Source: Candidatus Endomicrobiellum calonymphae (GTDB lineage: Bacteria > Elusimicrobiota > Endomicrobiia > Endomicrobiales > Endomicrobiaceae). From it: 64,000 bases of DNA. Below the pieces are notes generated by a model that saw only the letters and a program-made list of their open reading frames with translations, ran no database searches and was not told where the DNA came from. Both the position numbers and the translations under genes were made by a program. Below, in pieces: positions 49,140-59,361 of this stretch; positions within the stretch are counted from its first letter, which is position 1, and each line of letters starts with the position of its first letter. The stretch spans positions 1 to 64,000 of the forward strand of contig JAISYK010000007.1 in the NCBI GenBank assembly GCA_031269945.1. The letters run 5' to 3'.

Positions 49140-49227
49140 GGAGAAGTGGCCGAGTTGGTTTAAGGCGTCAGTCTCGAAAACTGATATATGGAAACCCGTA
49201 TCGAGGGTTCAAATCCCTCCTTCTCCG
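49140..49227 (+). tRNA. tRNA-Ser (CGA anticodon)
   Basis: An 88-nt class II tRNA. The acceptor GGAGAAG pairs with CTTCTCC, discriminator G. The anticodon loop CTCGAAA on TCAGT/ACTGA gives CGA, reading UCG (Ser). A long variable arm (TATATGGAAACCCGTATC) and a T arm GAGGGTTCAAATCCCTC are present. CCA is not encoded. Confidence 0.95.
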
Positions 49228-49336
49228 ATTTATTTTTTACTTATTGTATTGAAGTAAGATTATGGGTAGGTTCATTTTAAGACGCGATTTTACTAAATTG
49301 ATGAAACGGTCGAAATGTGTAATATATACCTCGAAT

Positions 49337-49849
49337 ATGACTAAAGAGATCTCGGCAGTTTATCCTGGAAGTTTTGATCCCCCTACTAACGGACATTTAG
49401 ATATTGTGTCTAGAGCTTCTTGTCTGTTCCCGAAAGTGATAGTTGCGATAACGGAAAATGTGTCTAAGAAGCATATTTTTTCATTGGGTAAGCGCATTAA
49501 TTTGTTCCAAAAAATTACGAAAAATTTTGAAAATGTAAAGGTGACGTCTTTTTCGGGTCTTCTAGCAGATTATCTCGGGCAAATCAGTTCTTTTATTTTA
49601 ATAAGAGGATTAAGAGCTCTTTCCGATTTTGAATATGAGTTTCAAATGGCATTAATGAACAGAAAATTGAACAGAAAAATCGAAACAATATTTCTAATGA
49701 CTGATCAGGCTTACACGTTTATTTCATCTAATATGATTAAAGAAATTGCAATGCTCAGAGGCAATATTAGCGATTTCGTACCTGCTTGCGTAGAAAGAGA
49801 GCTAAAAAAATATGTAGCTGATTTATCAGGGAAAAATTGTAAAAAATAG
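49337..49849 (+). CDS. coaD: Phosphopantetheine adenylyltransferase
   Basis: A 170-residue CoaD, catalysing the penultimate step of CoA synthesis. SAVYPGSFDPPTNGHLDIVS holds the nucleotidyltransferase HxGH-type motif (GHLD). LIRGLRALSDFEYEFQMALM and FISSNMIKEIAMLRGNISDF are family signatures. The ORF track opens at 49262; the ATG at 49337 fits the family start (5 residues before AVYPGSF), but no ribosome-binding site is clear for either. Confidence 0.94.
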   Translation: MTKEISAVYPGSFDPPTNGHLDIVSRASCLFPKVIVAITENVSKKHIFSLGKRINLFQKITKNFENVKVTSFSGLLADYLGQISSFILIRGLRALSDFEYEFQMALMNRKLNRKIETIFLMTDQAYTFISSNMIKEIAMLRGNISDFVPACVERELKKYVADLSGKNCKK

Positions 49850-49997
49850 TGAATGTGTTGTATATGTATGGGGTATTTATGGCAATATAAAATATTATAT
49901 AAAGCTTAGGCATATCGGTAGGTGTGGTGGTTAATAAATGGATATGTAATTAAGTATTTGAAATTTGTCTTTAATGTAATTGGAGTGAGTTATAGCA

Positions 49998-50648
49998 GTG
50001 ATATCTTTCATATTAGGGTTGGTTTCGATTTTTTGTGCAGGGTTTATATTGGGAAGTATAATATACAAAACATATTTTGTTAAACTTCTTTCTGCTTTTG
50101 CCTTTGTTTTTCTTTTTTGTAAGTTTTCTTTTTCATTTCAGTTTATTATATTTGCCTTACTCATATTTTTGTTAATTTACGTTTCAGTAATAGATTACTT
50201 TTATAAAATAATACCTGTTATATTCCCGACTTTTTTAATTGTTTTTGGTATTTTTTCAAGTTTTGTAAATTCAATTTTGGGTGGAATATGGTTGTTGAGG
50301 TTTATAAATTCCTTTCTAGGTGCTATTATGGGTGGAGGAGTGTTGTTCATCGTGAGAATATCAGGGTGGCTTATTTATAAAAAAGAAACTATGGGTTTGG
50401 GGGATGTCAAACTTATGGTAGCTGTTGGAACGTTTATAGGATGTGAAAAAGTTTTGCTTGCTCTATTTATTGCGGTACTTTTTGGTAGTATAACGGGGTT
50501 AGTGTTTATAATTTTTAAAAAAATTAAAAAAAATGGATATATCCCTTTTGGCCCGTTTTTATCGGTCGCGTCTTTTATAGTTTTGTTTATTCCTAAACTT
50601 TCTTCATTTTTTAATGTGCCTTTTATATGGGAGAAATGTATTTTATAA
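49998..50648 (+). CDS. Prepilin peptidase-like protein (A24 family), short form
   Basis: A 216-residue membrane protein with about 6-7 hydrophobic helices. The two catalytic Asp of the aspartic prepilin peptidase are seen in VSVIDYFYKIIP and TMGLGDVKLMVAVGTFIG (GxGD motif). The N-terminal cysteine-rich methyltransferase domain of PilD is absent, and only part of the GxxxGS start (FCAGFILGSIIYK) remains. No pilin or secretion gene is nearby. It may be a peptidase-only form or slowly decaying. GTG start. Confidence 0.82.
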   Translation: MISFILGLVSIFCAGFILGSIIYKTYFVKLLSAFAFVFLFCKFSFSFQFIIFALLIFLLIYVSVIDYFYKIIPVIFPTFLIVFGIFSSFVNSILGGIWLLRFINSFLGAIMGGGVLFIVRISGWLIYKKETMGLGDVKLMVAVGTFIGCEKVLLALFIAVLFGSITGLVFIIFKKIKKNGYIPFGPFLSVASFIVLFIPKLSSFFNVPFIWEKCIL

Positions 50649-50715
50649 GAGCATAGAAATAATGTGCGTAAATATTTAAAGCGGTTTCGTTGAGTAATAG
50701 TAATTCAATTTTTAT

Positions 50716-50744
50716 TTGACAATAAGCTAAAATTGTTGTAGAAT
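50716..50744 (+). promoter_or_regulatory. Sigma-70 promoter for isocitrate dehydrogenase gene
   Basis: TTGACA and TAGAAT are separated by exactly 17 bases, a near-consensus housekeeping promoter. It lies 36 bases before the ATG at 50781, leaving a leader with GCGGAGG and GGTAGGGG. Confidence 0.75.
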
Positions 50745-50780
50745 CGCTCGTGGGCAACAAGGCGGAGGGTGGTAGGGGTT

Positions 50781-51830
50781 ATGGCGTATAAGATTAGTCT
50801 TATTCCAGGTGATGGTATAGGGCCTGAAATTGCTGAAATTACGATGAAGGTTGTCGAAGCAACAGGAGTAAAAGTTGATTGGGAGGTAGTGCGAGCAGGT
50901 GTTGAGATAATGGCGAAGGAAGGAACGCCTCTGCCTTTAGGTGCTTTGGAATCTATAAGAAGAAATAGGGTGGCCCTGAAAGCTCCAATAACAACTCCCA
51001 TAGGTACGGGATTTCGTTCTGTGAACGTTGCCATAAGGAAGGAGCTTGATTTATTTGTCTGTCTTAGGCCTTGCAAAATTTATAATGGTGTACGGTCAAG
51101 GTATGAAAATGTAGATTTAGTCATTGTAAGAGAAAATACGGAGGATTTGTATGCAGGTGTTGAGTATCCGCAGAATTCTAAGGAATCTCAAGAGATAATC
51201 AGGCTTTCAAATAGCAAAATAAGAGAGTGTTCCGCAATATCGATAAAGTCCATTTCTGCTTTTGCTACAGAGAGAGTTGTTCGTTACGCTTTTGAATACG
51301 CACTAAGATGCAATAGAAAAAAAGTTACTGCTGTTACAAAAGCTAATATAATGAAATGTACCGACGGGTTATTTTACGAGACAGCAAGAAGGATTGCGAG
51401 AAATTATGAAGATAAGATTGGATATGAAGAAAGATTGATTGATAATATGTGTCTGCAGCTTGTTCAGAAACCAGAACTTTATGACGTTATAGTGGTTCCG
51501 AATCTTTATGGGGATATTCTTTCAGACTTATGCGCCGGGCTTGTTGGGGGATTAGGTGTTGCACCTGGAGCAAATTTGGGAAACGATATTGCAGTTTTTG
51601 AAGCAGTTCACGGTTCTGCTCCTAAGTATAAAGGATTGAATAAAGTAAATCCGGTGGCTTTAATTCTCTCTGCAAAGCTTATGCTTGAGTATTTAGGGGA
51701 AACAAATGCTGCATCAAGACTTGAGCAAGCAGTATCAGATGTCATAATGGAAAAAAGGTGTGTTACTTATGATTTGGGTGGTACTGCCGGAACAAAAGAA
51801 ATGGGTCAAGCAATAATTGAGAAGCTCTGA
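50781..51830 (+). CDS. Isocitrate dehydrogenase, NAD-type (isocitrate/isopropylmalate family)
   Basis: A 349-residue beta-decarboxylating dehydrogenase. [14 protein letters not shown] opens it. The segments [20 protein letters not shown] and [14 protein letters not shown] are characteristic of isocitrate rather than isopropylmalate dehydrogenases. [20 protein letters not shown] holds metal-binding Asp residues, and [12 protein letters not shown] the cofactor loop. The ORF track opens at 50769, but ATG 50781 follows TAGGGG. It supplies 2-oxoglutarate; leuB or homoisocitrate dehydrogenase are less likely alternatives. Confidence 0.87.
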   Translation: MAYKISLIPGDGIGPEIAEITMKVVEATGVKVDWEVVRAGVEIMAKEGTPLPLGALESIRRNRVALKAPITTPIGTGFRSVNVAIRKELDLFVCLRPCKIYNGVRSRYENVDLVIVRENTEDLYAGVEYPQNSKESQEIIRLSNSKIRECSAISIKSISAFATERVVRYAFEYALRCNRKKVTAVTKANIMKCTDGLFYETARRIARNYEDKIGYEERLIDNMCLQLVQKPELYDVIVVPNLYGDILSDLCAGLVGGLGVAPGANLGNDIAVFEAVHGSAPKYKGLNKVNPVALILSAKLMLEYLGETNAASRLEQAVSDVIMEKRCVTYDLGGTAGTKEMGQAIIEKL

Positions 51831-52021
51831 GTTGTGTTATAGGTAGGTGCCCATGTGTATGTTAAGTTATATGTAGGGAAGGAAGTTGCTGGCGTTGGAG
51901 AACAAATTTGAAGTGGAATGATTATTGATATTTGTGATCTGTGGATAGTTGTGTAGTATGTGATGTGCTTTATAAGCACTAAATAAAGTGTAATAATGTT
52001 AATATAAAGAAGTTTTGTCAT

Positions 52022-53233
52022 ATGAAAATATTGGTAGTTAATTGTGGATCATCGTCAGTTAAGTATACTTTGTTTGAGATGGCGAGCGAAAAAAGGATTG
52101 CTTGGGGCGTGATTGAATGTATTGGTCTTCTTGAATCACATTACAAAAGGCAAAATATCAATACTCATGAGCAAAAAGATTGTGTAAAGGTTGCAGACCA
52201 TAAAGAAGCTATTGAGATTATAATTAAAGATCTTTTTGATAAAAAAATTGGCGTTGTTGTGGATGCAAGCGAAATTGCTGTTGTTGGGCATAGAGTGGCA
52301 CATGGTGGAATCAAATTTTTAAAGTCAGTTTTAGTCACTGAAAAAGTGAAAAAAGATTTAAAAGAATATTTTGCGATAGCACCTTTACATAATCCTGCCA
52401 ATTATGCTGGGATTCTTGCCATAGAGAAGATGCTTCCTGGAATTCCATCAGTTTTAGTTTTTGATACGGCTTTCCATCAGACAATGCCTGATTATGCCTA
52501 TATGTATGCCATTCCATATGAATATTACGAAAAAGATCATATAAGAAAGTACGGTTTTCATGGGACGTCACATAATTATGTCTCTCAAAGGGCGGCTGCG
52601 ATGTTTAGAAAATCCACGGATGAACTTAAGTTGATTACAGTTCACCTTGGAAATGGTAGTAGTATAGCAGCAATTGAAAGAGGGAAAGTTGTAGATACTT
52701 CAATGGGCTTTACTCCGCTTCAAGGAGTTGTTATGGGAACGAGGTGCGGCGATATAGATCCTGCAATTGTACCTTACATTTTAAGTACCTACCCTCAACA
52801 ATACAAAAATAGCAGCGAATTTTTAAATACTTTAATGAATAAGAAAAGTGGACTGTTGGGCATTTCGGGGCTTTCAGCTGATATGAGAATTATTGTCAAA
52901 GCGGTTGAGTCTGGGAATAAAAGGGCAAAACTTGCTTTTGAAGTGCTTTGCTATAGTGTAAAAAAATATATAAGTGCTTATTACGGAGTGTTAAATGGGA
53001 TTGACGGGTTGATTTTTACAGCTGGTATAGGTGAAAATTCTCCACTTGTTAGGGGAAGGATATGTGCCAATTTGCATGCTTTGGGAATTGAAGTGAGTTT
53101 AAAAAAAAACAATGTGAAATCAAGAAAAGAAAGATTAATTTCATCTTCAAAATCTAAAGTTAAAGTTATGGTAATTCCTACAGATGAAGAGTTGATGATT
53201 GCAAGAGAATCTAAGATTTGTATGTATGAGTAG
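52022..53233 (+). CDS. ackA: Acetate kinase
   Basis: A 403-residue ASKHA-fold kinase making ATP from acetyl phosphate. [91 protein letters not shown] and [13 protein letters not shown] are all present. Length is normal. pta is not adjacent. It marks acetate fermentation as an energy route. Confidence 0.97.
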   Translation: MKILVVNCGSSSVKYTLFEMASEKRIAWGVIECIGLLESHYKRQNINTHEQKDCVKVADHKEAIEIIIKDLFDKKIGVVVDASEIAVVGHRVAHGGIKFLKSVLVTEKVKKDLKEYFAIAPLHNPANYAGILAIEKMLPGIPSVLVFDTAFHQTMPDYAYMYAIPYEYYEKDHIRKYGFHGTSHNYVSQRAAAMFRKSTDELKLITVHLGNGSSIAAIERGKVVDTSMGFTPLQGVVMGTRCGDIDPAIVPYILSTYPQQYKNSSEFLNTLMNKKSGLLGISGLSADMRIIVKAVESGNKRAKLAFEVLCYSVKKYISAYYGVLNGIDGLIFTAGIGENSPLVRGRICANLHALGIEVSLKKNNVKSRKERLISSSKSKVKVMVIPTDEELMIARESKICMYE

Positions 53234-53676
53234 AGAAAAAAATCCTGTTTTTCTAATTTGTAATTTTTTTATTAGATTATTTAAAAGGAGTGTTTATAAG
53301 AGATTGGTTTTATTGTTTGTATACTTAGAAGTGGACTATCGCTTTTTTTGTAGATCTACGCTTTCCTTTGGTTTGCATTTGAATTGTTACATGTACGATA
53401 AATTTAATGTGTTGAACACGTTGAGAAATTGTTGGGTAAAATTCTATAAAAATTGTTGTGTTTATGGCAATTGATTGATTTGTGTTTTTAAAATTTTTAG
53501 AATCAGCGGGCATGTTATTGAAGACAAAAACATAGAATGATTCGAGACGCTATGCATGGGTAATGGTTTTATGTCATATGGTATTGATGAAAAGAGACGT
53601 CGCGGATACTAATGAGTTTTATAATAGAAAGTTAGTAAAATTGTTTAATAAAAACAATTGGGGGGAAAGTAAAAAA
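53234..53676 (+). other. Region before rpmF, possible DUF177 (YceD) remnant
   Basis: About 440 bases where a DUF177/YceD gene usually precedes rpmF. A plus-strand frame gives VDYRFFCRSTLSFGLHLNCY, loosely like the CxR motif region of that family. A later frame gives DTNEFYNRKLVKLFNKNNWG just before rpmF, loosely like its DPRxxxLxxLF tail. No intact gene; the match is weak. Confidence 0.3.
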
Positions 53677-53886
53677 ATGCCGAATCCAAAAAGAAAACAT
53701 ACTCCTCATAGAAGAGATTGTAGGAGATCGGCAAATTCAAAGCTTGATGTGCCGAATTTGAGCAAATGTCCGAGTTGTGATGTAGCAAAATTGCCGCATA
53801 AAGTATGTTCTAAATGTGGATTTTACAATGGAAAACTTGTGATAGCTAAAAAAATTAAAAAATCTGTTAAAACACCACGGCAGTGA
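53677..53886 (+). CDS. rpmF: Ribosomal protein bL32
   Basis: A 69-residue bL32 starting MPNPKRKHTPHRRDCRRSAN, with a zinc site of two CxxC pairs (CPSC, CSKC). The ORF track opens at 53563. The ATG at 53677 follows GGGGGGAAAG and matches the family N-terminus. The rpmF-plsX-fab order is canonical. Confidence 0.95.
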   Translation: MPNPKRKHTPHRRDCRRSANSKLDVPNLSKCPSCDVAKLPHKVCSKCGFYNGKLVIAKKIKKSVKTPRQ

Positions 53887-53910
53887 GTTATTAATGGGAG
53901 TTATTATAGA

Positions 53911-54936
53911 ATGATAATCGCACTTGATGCTATGGGTGGTGATTTTGCGCCGGGTTCCACAGTTGAAGGTGCAGTTTTTGCGGCTAAAGAATCTGAACAC
54001 AAAGTTGTTCTTGTAGGGCCTGAGAGACTTATATGTAAAGAACTGTTAAAGCATAGTAAGCGGTATGATCTCACGTCACTTAATATAGATATAGTAGAAG
54101 CCCCTGAAATTATTGCCATGGATGAACATCCTGTAAAAGCTGTAAGAAAAAAAAAGAAATCTTCTTTGTGTGTTTGTGCACAGCTTGTAAGGGATGGGAA
54201 GGCTGATGCTTTTGTTTCTCTAGGTAATTCTGGAGCTGCTATGGCAGCAGCCCTTTTTTATTTGAAGAGAATAGAGGGTGTCTTAAGGCCTGCGATTTCA
54301 ACAACCTTTCCTACTGTTAATGGTTCTTGCATAATTGCCGATATAGGGGCAAATGTAGATTGCACACCTGAGTATCTTCTTCAGTTTGGAATAATGTCAA
54401 GCTTGTTTTGCGAAAAAGTTGTTGGTATAGATAGGCCTAGAGTTGGGTTAGTTTCAATTGGAGAAGAGCCTATAAAAGGTAATAAGGTTACTTTAGCGGC
54501 TTTTGAGCTTTTTAAAAAAGCTGATATAAATTTTATAGGGAATATTGAGGGTAGAGATATTCCCAGAGCGAAGGCGGATGTAGTTATATGTGATGGATTT
54601 GCAGGTAATATAATATTAAAATTTGGTGAAGGGCTTGCAGAGATGATGCTTAAGCTTGTAAGAAAAGGATTGAGGCAACATCCTGTAGCATGGGCGTCAC
54701 TTCCTTTTTTGTGGTCTGCTATAAAGGATTTAAGAAGAAAAGTTGATTATAGCGAATTTGGTGGTGCACCACTTTTGGGTGTTAATGGAATATGTATAAT
54801 AGGGCACGGAAGCTCAAATGGGAAAGCAGTAAAAAATGCGATCTTTGCTGGGGTAAAAACTGTAAAGCATGATCTTGCGATTGAAATAAAAAAAGCAATA
54901 GCTAGGTATAGTAAAGAAAGCAGTGGACATGGGTAA
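53911..54936 (+). CDS. plsX: Phosphate acyltransferase PlsX
   Basis: A 341-residue enzyme making acyl-phosphate from acyl-ACP for phospholipid synthesis. IALDAMGGDFAPGSTVEGAV at the start, SLGNSGAAMAAALFYLKRIE, and DGFAGNIILKFGEG near the C-terminus are typical. Follows rpmF by 24 bases. Its stop is immediately followed by the fabH ATG, so the two are co-translated. Confidence 0.96.
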   Translation: MIIALDAMGGDFAPGSTVEGAVFAAKESEHKVVLVGPERLICKELLKHSKRYDLTSLNIDIVEAPEIIAMDEHPVKAVRKKKKSSLCVCAQLVRDGKADAFVSLGNSGAAMAAALFYLKRIEGVLRPAISTTFPTVNGSCIIADIGANVDCTPEYLLQFGIMSSLFCEKVVGIDRPRVGLVSIGEEPIKGNKVTLAAFELFKKADINFIGNIEGRDIPRAKADVVICDGFAGNIILKFGEGLAEMMLKLVRKGLRQHPVAWASLPFLWSAIKDLRRKVDYSEFGGAPLLGVNGICIIGHGSSNGKAVKNAIFAGVKTVKHDLAIEIKKAIARYSKESSGHG

Positions 54937-55926
54937 ATGAAGAAGAAAATAGGTGTGAAAATTTTAGGAACAGGTTCGTATTTTCCCGAAAAAGTTCTTA
55001 CTAATTTAGATTTAGAAAAAATAGTTGATACCTCTGATGAATGGATAAGTGCAAGAACAGGTATCAAAGAAAGAAGAGTATCTGAGAAAAACGAGCCAAC
55101 CTCAGAACTTGCTTTTAGAGCTTCTGTAGAAGCTTTTAAATTTGCAAATATTTTACCTAAACAAGTAGATATGATAATTGTAGCTACAATTACTCCAGAT
55201 ATGTTTTTCCCGTCAACGGCCTGTTTTTTGCAGAGGAAGTTAAATATTCCTTCAGTCCCGGCGTTTGATCTATCTGCTTCGTGTAGTGGTTTTATATATG
55301 GAATTTCAGTTGCGAAAGCTTTTATAGAGTCAGGATTGTATAAAAAAATTTTATTGGTTGGGGCTGATGAACTTACGAAAATTACTGATTGGACTGACAG
55401 AAATACGTGTGTTTTGTTTGGAGATGGTGCAGGTGCGATGGTTCTGTCTGCCTCGCATGAAAATGACGATATTTTATCAGTGTTTTTAGGGGCTGATGGG
55501 TCATATTCAAATTTGCTTTTTTTACCTGCGGGTGGTACATTTAACCCTGCAACGGTGGATACTGTGAATGAGAGATTGCATACTGTAAAGATGTATGGTA
55601 AAGAAGTTTTTAGAGTAGCTGTTCCGAAAATGGTTTTTGCTGCTGAGAAAGCACTTGAATTTTCGGGAAAAAAACTTGAAGATGTGAAGCTTTTTATTCC
55701 TCATCAAGCAAATATGAGAATAATTATGGCGGTTGCAAAGAAAATTGGTATTTCCATAGATAAGGTTTTTGTGAATATTCATAAAACGGGAAATGTTTCT
55801 TCAGCAACTACGATTACAGCTTTGGATGAAGCAATAAAATCCGGTAGATTGAAAAGTGGAGATATTGTAGAATTAGTGGCTTTTGGCGGTGGATTTACAT
55901 GGGGCGCCTCAGTTATTAGAATTTAG
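54937..55926 (+). CDS. fabH: 3-oxoacyl-ACP synthase III
   Basis: A 329-residue KAS III that starts fatty-acid synthesis from acetyl-CoA and malonyl-ACP. The catalytic triad is visible: Cys in FDLSASCSGFIYGIS, His in LFIPHQANMRI, Asn in NIHKTGNVSSATT. SARTGIKERR (CoA site) and the C-terminal VAFGGGFTWGASVIR are also typical. Starts directly after the plsX stop codon. Confidence 0.97.
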   Translation: MKKKIGVKILGTGSYFPEKVLTNLDLEKIVDTSDEWISARTGIKERRVSEKNEPTSELAFRASVEAFKFANILPKQVDMIIVATITPDMFFPSTACFLQRKLNIPSVPAFDLSASCSGFIYGISVAKAFIESGLYKKILLVGADELTKITDWTDRNTCVLFGDGAGAMVLSASHENDDILSVFLGADGSYSNLLFLPAGGTFNPATVDTVNERLHTVKMYGKEVFRVAVPKMVFAAEKALEFSGKKLEDVKLFIPHQANMRIIMAVAKKIGISIDKVFVNIHKTGNVSSATTITALDEAIKSGRLKSGDIVELVAFGGGFTWGASVIRI

Positions 55927-56069
55927 TTTTAAGGACATTGGGTTGGAGTTGAGGCATGTGGAAAATTGAGTAAATAAAAATATTTGTAAGGCTTTAAGGT
56001 TTGTTGTATTTAAGAATATGTGTATGTCCTTGATTTAAAATAAATTTTTGTGATTTTTTGAGAGGTGCG

Positions 56070-57005
56070 ATGTTTAAAATAGCATTGATGTTTCCTGGGC
56101 AGGGTGCTCAAAAAGTTGGGATGGGAAGAGATCTTTATGATAAATATCTAAAAGCTAGAGAAGTGATAGATGTAGTGGGAGATGGGCTTAAAAATATTAT
56201 TTTTGAAGGTCCGGAGGAAATTCTAAAGCTAACTAAATATGCACAACCTGCTATATTTGCGATAAGTGTAGCTGCTTTTGAAGTTTTTAAAGAGTTATAC
56301 GATTTTTCAACCAGCAATTTTGTTGCCGCAGGTCACTCTTTGGGCGAGTATTCTGCCTTGTGTGCAGCTGGTTTTTTCGATTTTAGAGACGGATTGGCAA
56401 TGGTCAGAGCGAGAGGTGAATTTATTCAGAAAGCGTCCGAAGAAAATCAAGGTACAATGGCTGCAATCATTGGTTTAAAAAAATCTGTTATTAAATGTAT
56501 ATGTAAACAAGCTTCAAATTTTGGTGTTTGCGAGCTAGTCAACTTCAACTCATTTGAGCAAATTGTTATAGCAGGGAATTTGTTATCTGTAAGTGAGGCA
56601 ATTAAACTCGCGACTGCTGCTGGGGCAACAAAATGTGTTACTCTAAATGTTTCTGGAGCATTTCATTCTTCTCTTATGATTTCAGCTGCGTCTAATATGT
56701 CAAAAGAGCTTGAGAAATATAATTTTAATGTACCGTCTTTTGGAGTATTTACGAATTGCGATGCGTTGTTAACTACTGATGAATTCTCTGTTAAGAAAAA
56801 ACTTACAGAGCAGATTAAGAGCCCTGTGAAGTGGGACGAAATTGTGAGCGGTATCATTGCTGCAGGTTTTGATAGGTTTATAGAAATTGGGCCAGGTAGA
56901 GTCTTGTCTGGACTTTTAAGAAGAATAGATAAGTCAAAAAAAGCGTTAAATATAGAAGATTCAGTAAGCTTACAAAAAACGCTTGCGAAGTTAAGTACTA
57001 AATAA
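56070..57005 (+). CDS. fabD: Malonyl-CoA:ACP transacylase
   Basis: A 311-residue FabD that loads malonyl onto ACP. FPGQGAQKVGMGRDLYD opens it; the nucleophile is in AAGHSLGEYSALCAAG. VSGAFHSSLM and EIGPGRVLSGLLRRI follow. The ORF track opens at TTG 56058; ATG 56070 matches the family N-terminus and follows GAGAGG. The gene ends one codon before fabG. Confidence 0.96.
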   Translation: MFKIALMFPGQGAQKVGMGRDLYDKYLKAREVIDVVGDGLKNIIFEGPEEILKLTKYAQPAIFAISVAAFEVFKELYDFSTSNFVAAGHSLGEYSALCAAGFFDFRDGLAMVRARGEFIQKASEENQGTMAAIIGLKKSVIKCICKQASNFGVCELVNFNSFEQIVIAGNLLSVSEAIKLATAAGATKCVTLNVSGAFHSSLMISAASNMSKELEKYNFNVPSFGVFTNCDALLTTDEFSVKKKLTEQIKSPVKWDEIVSGIIAAGFDRFIEIGPGRVLSGLLRRIDKSKKALNIEDSVSLQKTLAKLSTK

Positions 57006-57749
57006 ATGAAGCTTAAAGATAAAACAGCAGTCATCACAGGTTCTTCTAGAGGAATAGGTAGAGCTATAGCGGAAGTTTTTGCGTCTGAGGGAGCACAACT
57101 TGTGATTACTGGAACTAGCATAAAGTCAGCTCAAAAGACAGCTAGTGAAATAGTGGCAAAATATAATTGTAAAGCTGTGGCAGTTGCGTTAGATGTTTCA
57201 AAACTGGGAAGTTGTGAAGCTTTAGTCAAAGCTTCTCTTGACAATTTTTCTAAAATAGATATACTGGTCAACAATGCTGGAATAACGAAAGATAGTCTAG
57301 TTTTTAAAATTAAAGAATCAGAATGGGATGAAGTTATAGCTGTTAACCTAAAGGGCGTGTTTAATTGTATAAAAGCAGTTAGTAAACCTATGTTTAGGCA
57401 AAGGCATGGTAGGATATTGAACATAACTTCTGTTGTAGGGCAAATTGGGAACGTAGGTCAGATAAATTATTCAGCATCAAAGGGTGGGATAATCGCGATT
57501 ACTAAAACTTGTGCTAAGGAGTTTGCTTCAAGGAATATATTGGTAAATGCTATTGCTCCTGGATTTATTCATACATCTATGACAGATAAGTTTACGGAGG
57601 AGCAAGAGCGGGTTATGGCTTCAGTGATACCACTTAAAAGATTTGGAGAAACTTTTGATGTAGCCAAGGCGGCGTTGTTTTTGGTGTGTGATGATTCATC
57701 TTATATAACTGGACATATTTTATCTGTTAACGGGGGGATGTATATGTAA
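57006..57749 (+). CDS. fabG: 3-oxoacyl-ACP reductase
   Basis: A 247-residue short-chain dehydrogenase. [16 protein letters not shown] is the NADPH fold, and [14 protein letters not shown], Ser in [14 protein letters not shown] and [13 protein letters not shown] supply the catalytic site. [12 protein letters not shown] follows. Starts immediately after the fabD stop; acpP follows after a 118-base gap. Confidence 0.97.
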   Translation: MKLKDKTAVITGSSRGIGRAIAEVFASEGAQLVITGTSIKSAQKTASEIVAKYNCKAVAVALDVSKLGSCEALVKASLDNFSKIDILVNNAGITKDSLVFKIKESEWDEVIAVNLKGVFNCIKAVSKPMFRQRHGRILNITSVVGQIGNVGQINYSASKGGIIAITKTCAKEFASRNILVNAIAPGFIHTSMTDKFTEEQERVMASVIPLKRFGETFDVAKAALFLVCDDSSYITGHILSVNGGMYM

Positions 57750-57867
57750 TATTAAACTAAAAAATATTGAAAAAAATATGGACATGACTTTGGATTTACT
57801 TGTTGAGTTTTTTTTGTGTAATGTTGAGTCAGTCAAAAGTAAAGAGATAGAGGGAGGAGTATACGAA

Positions 57868-58107
57868 ATGGCGGATTTTGAAGATAGAGTGAGAAAGATT
57901 GTTGTTGAGCAGTTGGGGGTTAATCCGACTGAGGTAGTGCGTAGTGCGTCATTTGTTAATGATTTAGGTGCGGATTCTTTGGATACTGTGGAACTTGTTA
58001 TGGCTTTCGAAGAAGAATTTGGCATTGAAATTCCAGATGAAGAGGCGGAAAAAATTCAAACAGTAGGAACTGCTGTAGATTATGTTAAAACTCATGCTAC
58101 AAAATAG
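57868..58107 (+). CDS. acpP: Acyl carrier protein
   Basis: A 79-residue acidic ACP with the phosphopantetheine site Ser in [20 protein letters not shown]. The ORF track opens at 57778. ATG 57868 follows GAGGGAGGA, a strong ribosome-binding site, and gives normal length. It carries growing acyl chains for the flanking fab enzymes. Confidence 0.97.
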   Translation: MADFEDRVRKIVVEQLGVNPTEVVRSASFVNDLGADSLDTVELVMAFEEEFGIEIPDEEAEKIQTVGTAVDYVKTHATK

Positions 58108-58116
58108 GTTGTTAAA

Positions 58117-59361
58117 ATGAGTAAGAAAATAGTTGTAACTGGCATAGGTGTGGTTACACCTATAGGTATAGGTAACACTGAGTTTACTGAAGCATTGAAA
58201 ATCGGTAAATCTGGTGTTTTTGCTATTGGATCGTTTGATGCAAGTGCATATGCCACAAGATTTGCGGCTATTGTTAAGAATTTTGTTCCAGAGCAATTTA
58301 TTGATAAAAAAAAAGCAAAAAAAATGGCGAGGTTTACGCAATTTGGATTTGCATCAGCCAAAATGGCTATTGAAGATTCAGGACTCAATTTACATAATGA
58401 AGATTTGTCAAGAATCGGTGTTGTGAGTGGAACGGGGATTGCTGGTTTGGATGTAATTGAGAAAGAAGAGCAAACTCTTTTGAGACACGGGCCTAGGAAA
58501 GTAAGTCCTTTTCTAGTACCTATGATAATTACAAATATACTTCCTGGAGAGATAGCCATTCATTATGGGTTTAAAGGGCCAAATTATGCCATTACGAGTG
58601 CATGTGCATCTTCTAATAGTGCTATTGGAGATGCCTTACAATTGCTTAGAAGTGGTGATGTAGATGTAATGATTTCAGGGGGTGCGGAAAGTACAATTGT
58701 CCCGTTGGGACTAGCTGGCTTTTGTTCTATTAGGGCTTTGTCCAGGAGGAATGATGATCCGCAAAGAGCCTCGAGGCCTTTTGACAAAGAACGCGATGGT
58801 TTTGTTATGGGCGAAGGTGCTGGTATGGTTGTACTTGAGACTTTGGAACATGCAATAAATAGAGAATCAAAAATATACGCTGAGCTTGCTGGATATGGAG
58901 CATCTAGTGATGCTTATCACATTACTGCCCCTGAACCTGAAGGAAAGGGAGCTGTTTTGGCTATAGAGAAGGCTATACTTGATGCTGGTATTTCTAAAGA
59001 AGAAGTTGATTATATAAATGCACACGGGACATCAACTGTTTTAAATGACAGGATTGAAACTCTAGCAATAAAGAAAGTTTTTGGTAAAAGGGCATATAAA
59101 ATACCTATTTCATCTACAAAGTCAATGGTGGGGCATCTTTTAGGTGGTGCGTCTGTTGTAGAGTTGGCAGCGACTATTCTTGCAATGCAAAAAGGCTTTA
59201 TACATCCTACAATAAATTACGAGATTCCTGACCCAGAATGTGACTTAGACTATGTTCCGAATATTGCAAGGATGAAATATGTCAATTGTGCCATTTTGAA
59301 TTCTTTAGGTTTTGGTGGGCACAATGCTACTCTTGTAATAAAGAAATATAATGCTGAATAA
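58117..59361 (+). CDS. fabF: 3-oxoacyl-ACP synthase II
   Basis: A 414-residue KAS II elongation enzyme. The catalytic Cys is in ITSACASSNSAIGDAL, His in NAHGTSTVLND and His in STKSMVGHLLGGAS. GVVTPIGIG at the start and SLGFGGHNATLV at the end are typical. It starts 9 bases after acpP, and its end overlaps rnc by 11 bases. Confidence 0.97.
   Translation: MSKKIVVTGIGVVTPIGIGNTEFTEALKIGKSGVFAIGSFDASAYATRFAAIVKNFVPEQFIDKKKAKKMARFTQFGFASAKMAIEDSGLNLHNEDLSRIGVVSGTGIAGLDVIEKEEQTLLRHGPRKVSPFLVPMIITNILPGEIAIHYGFKGPNYAITSACASSNSAIGDALQLLRSGDVDVMISGGAESTIVPLGLAGFCSIRALSRRNDDPQRASRPFDKERDGFVMGEGAGMVVLETLEHAINRESKIYAELAGYGASSDAYHITAPEPEGKGAVLAIEKAILDAGISKEEVDYINAHGTSTVLNDRIETLAIKKVFGKRAYKIPISSTKSMVGHLLGGASVVELAATILAMQKGFIHPTINYEIPDPECDLDYVPNIARMKYVNCAILNSLGFGGHNATLVIKKYNAE

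Noticed and set aside
53199-53474. 91-codon ORF overlapping the ackA end
   Set aside because: Starts inside ackA in another frame, with no ribosome-binding site. At most its second half is part of a decayed DUF177 gene.
53737-54000. Minus-strand ORF over rpmF/plsX
   Set aside because: Antisense shadow of rpmF.
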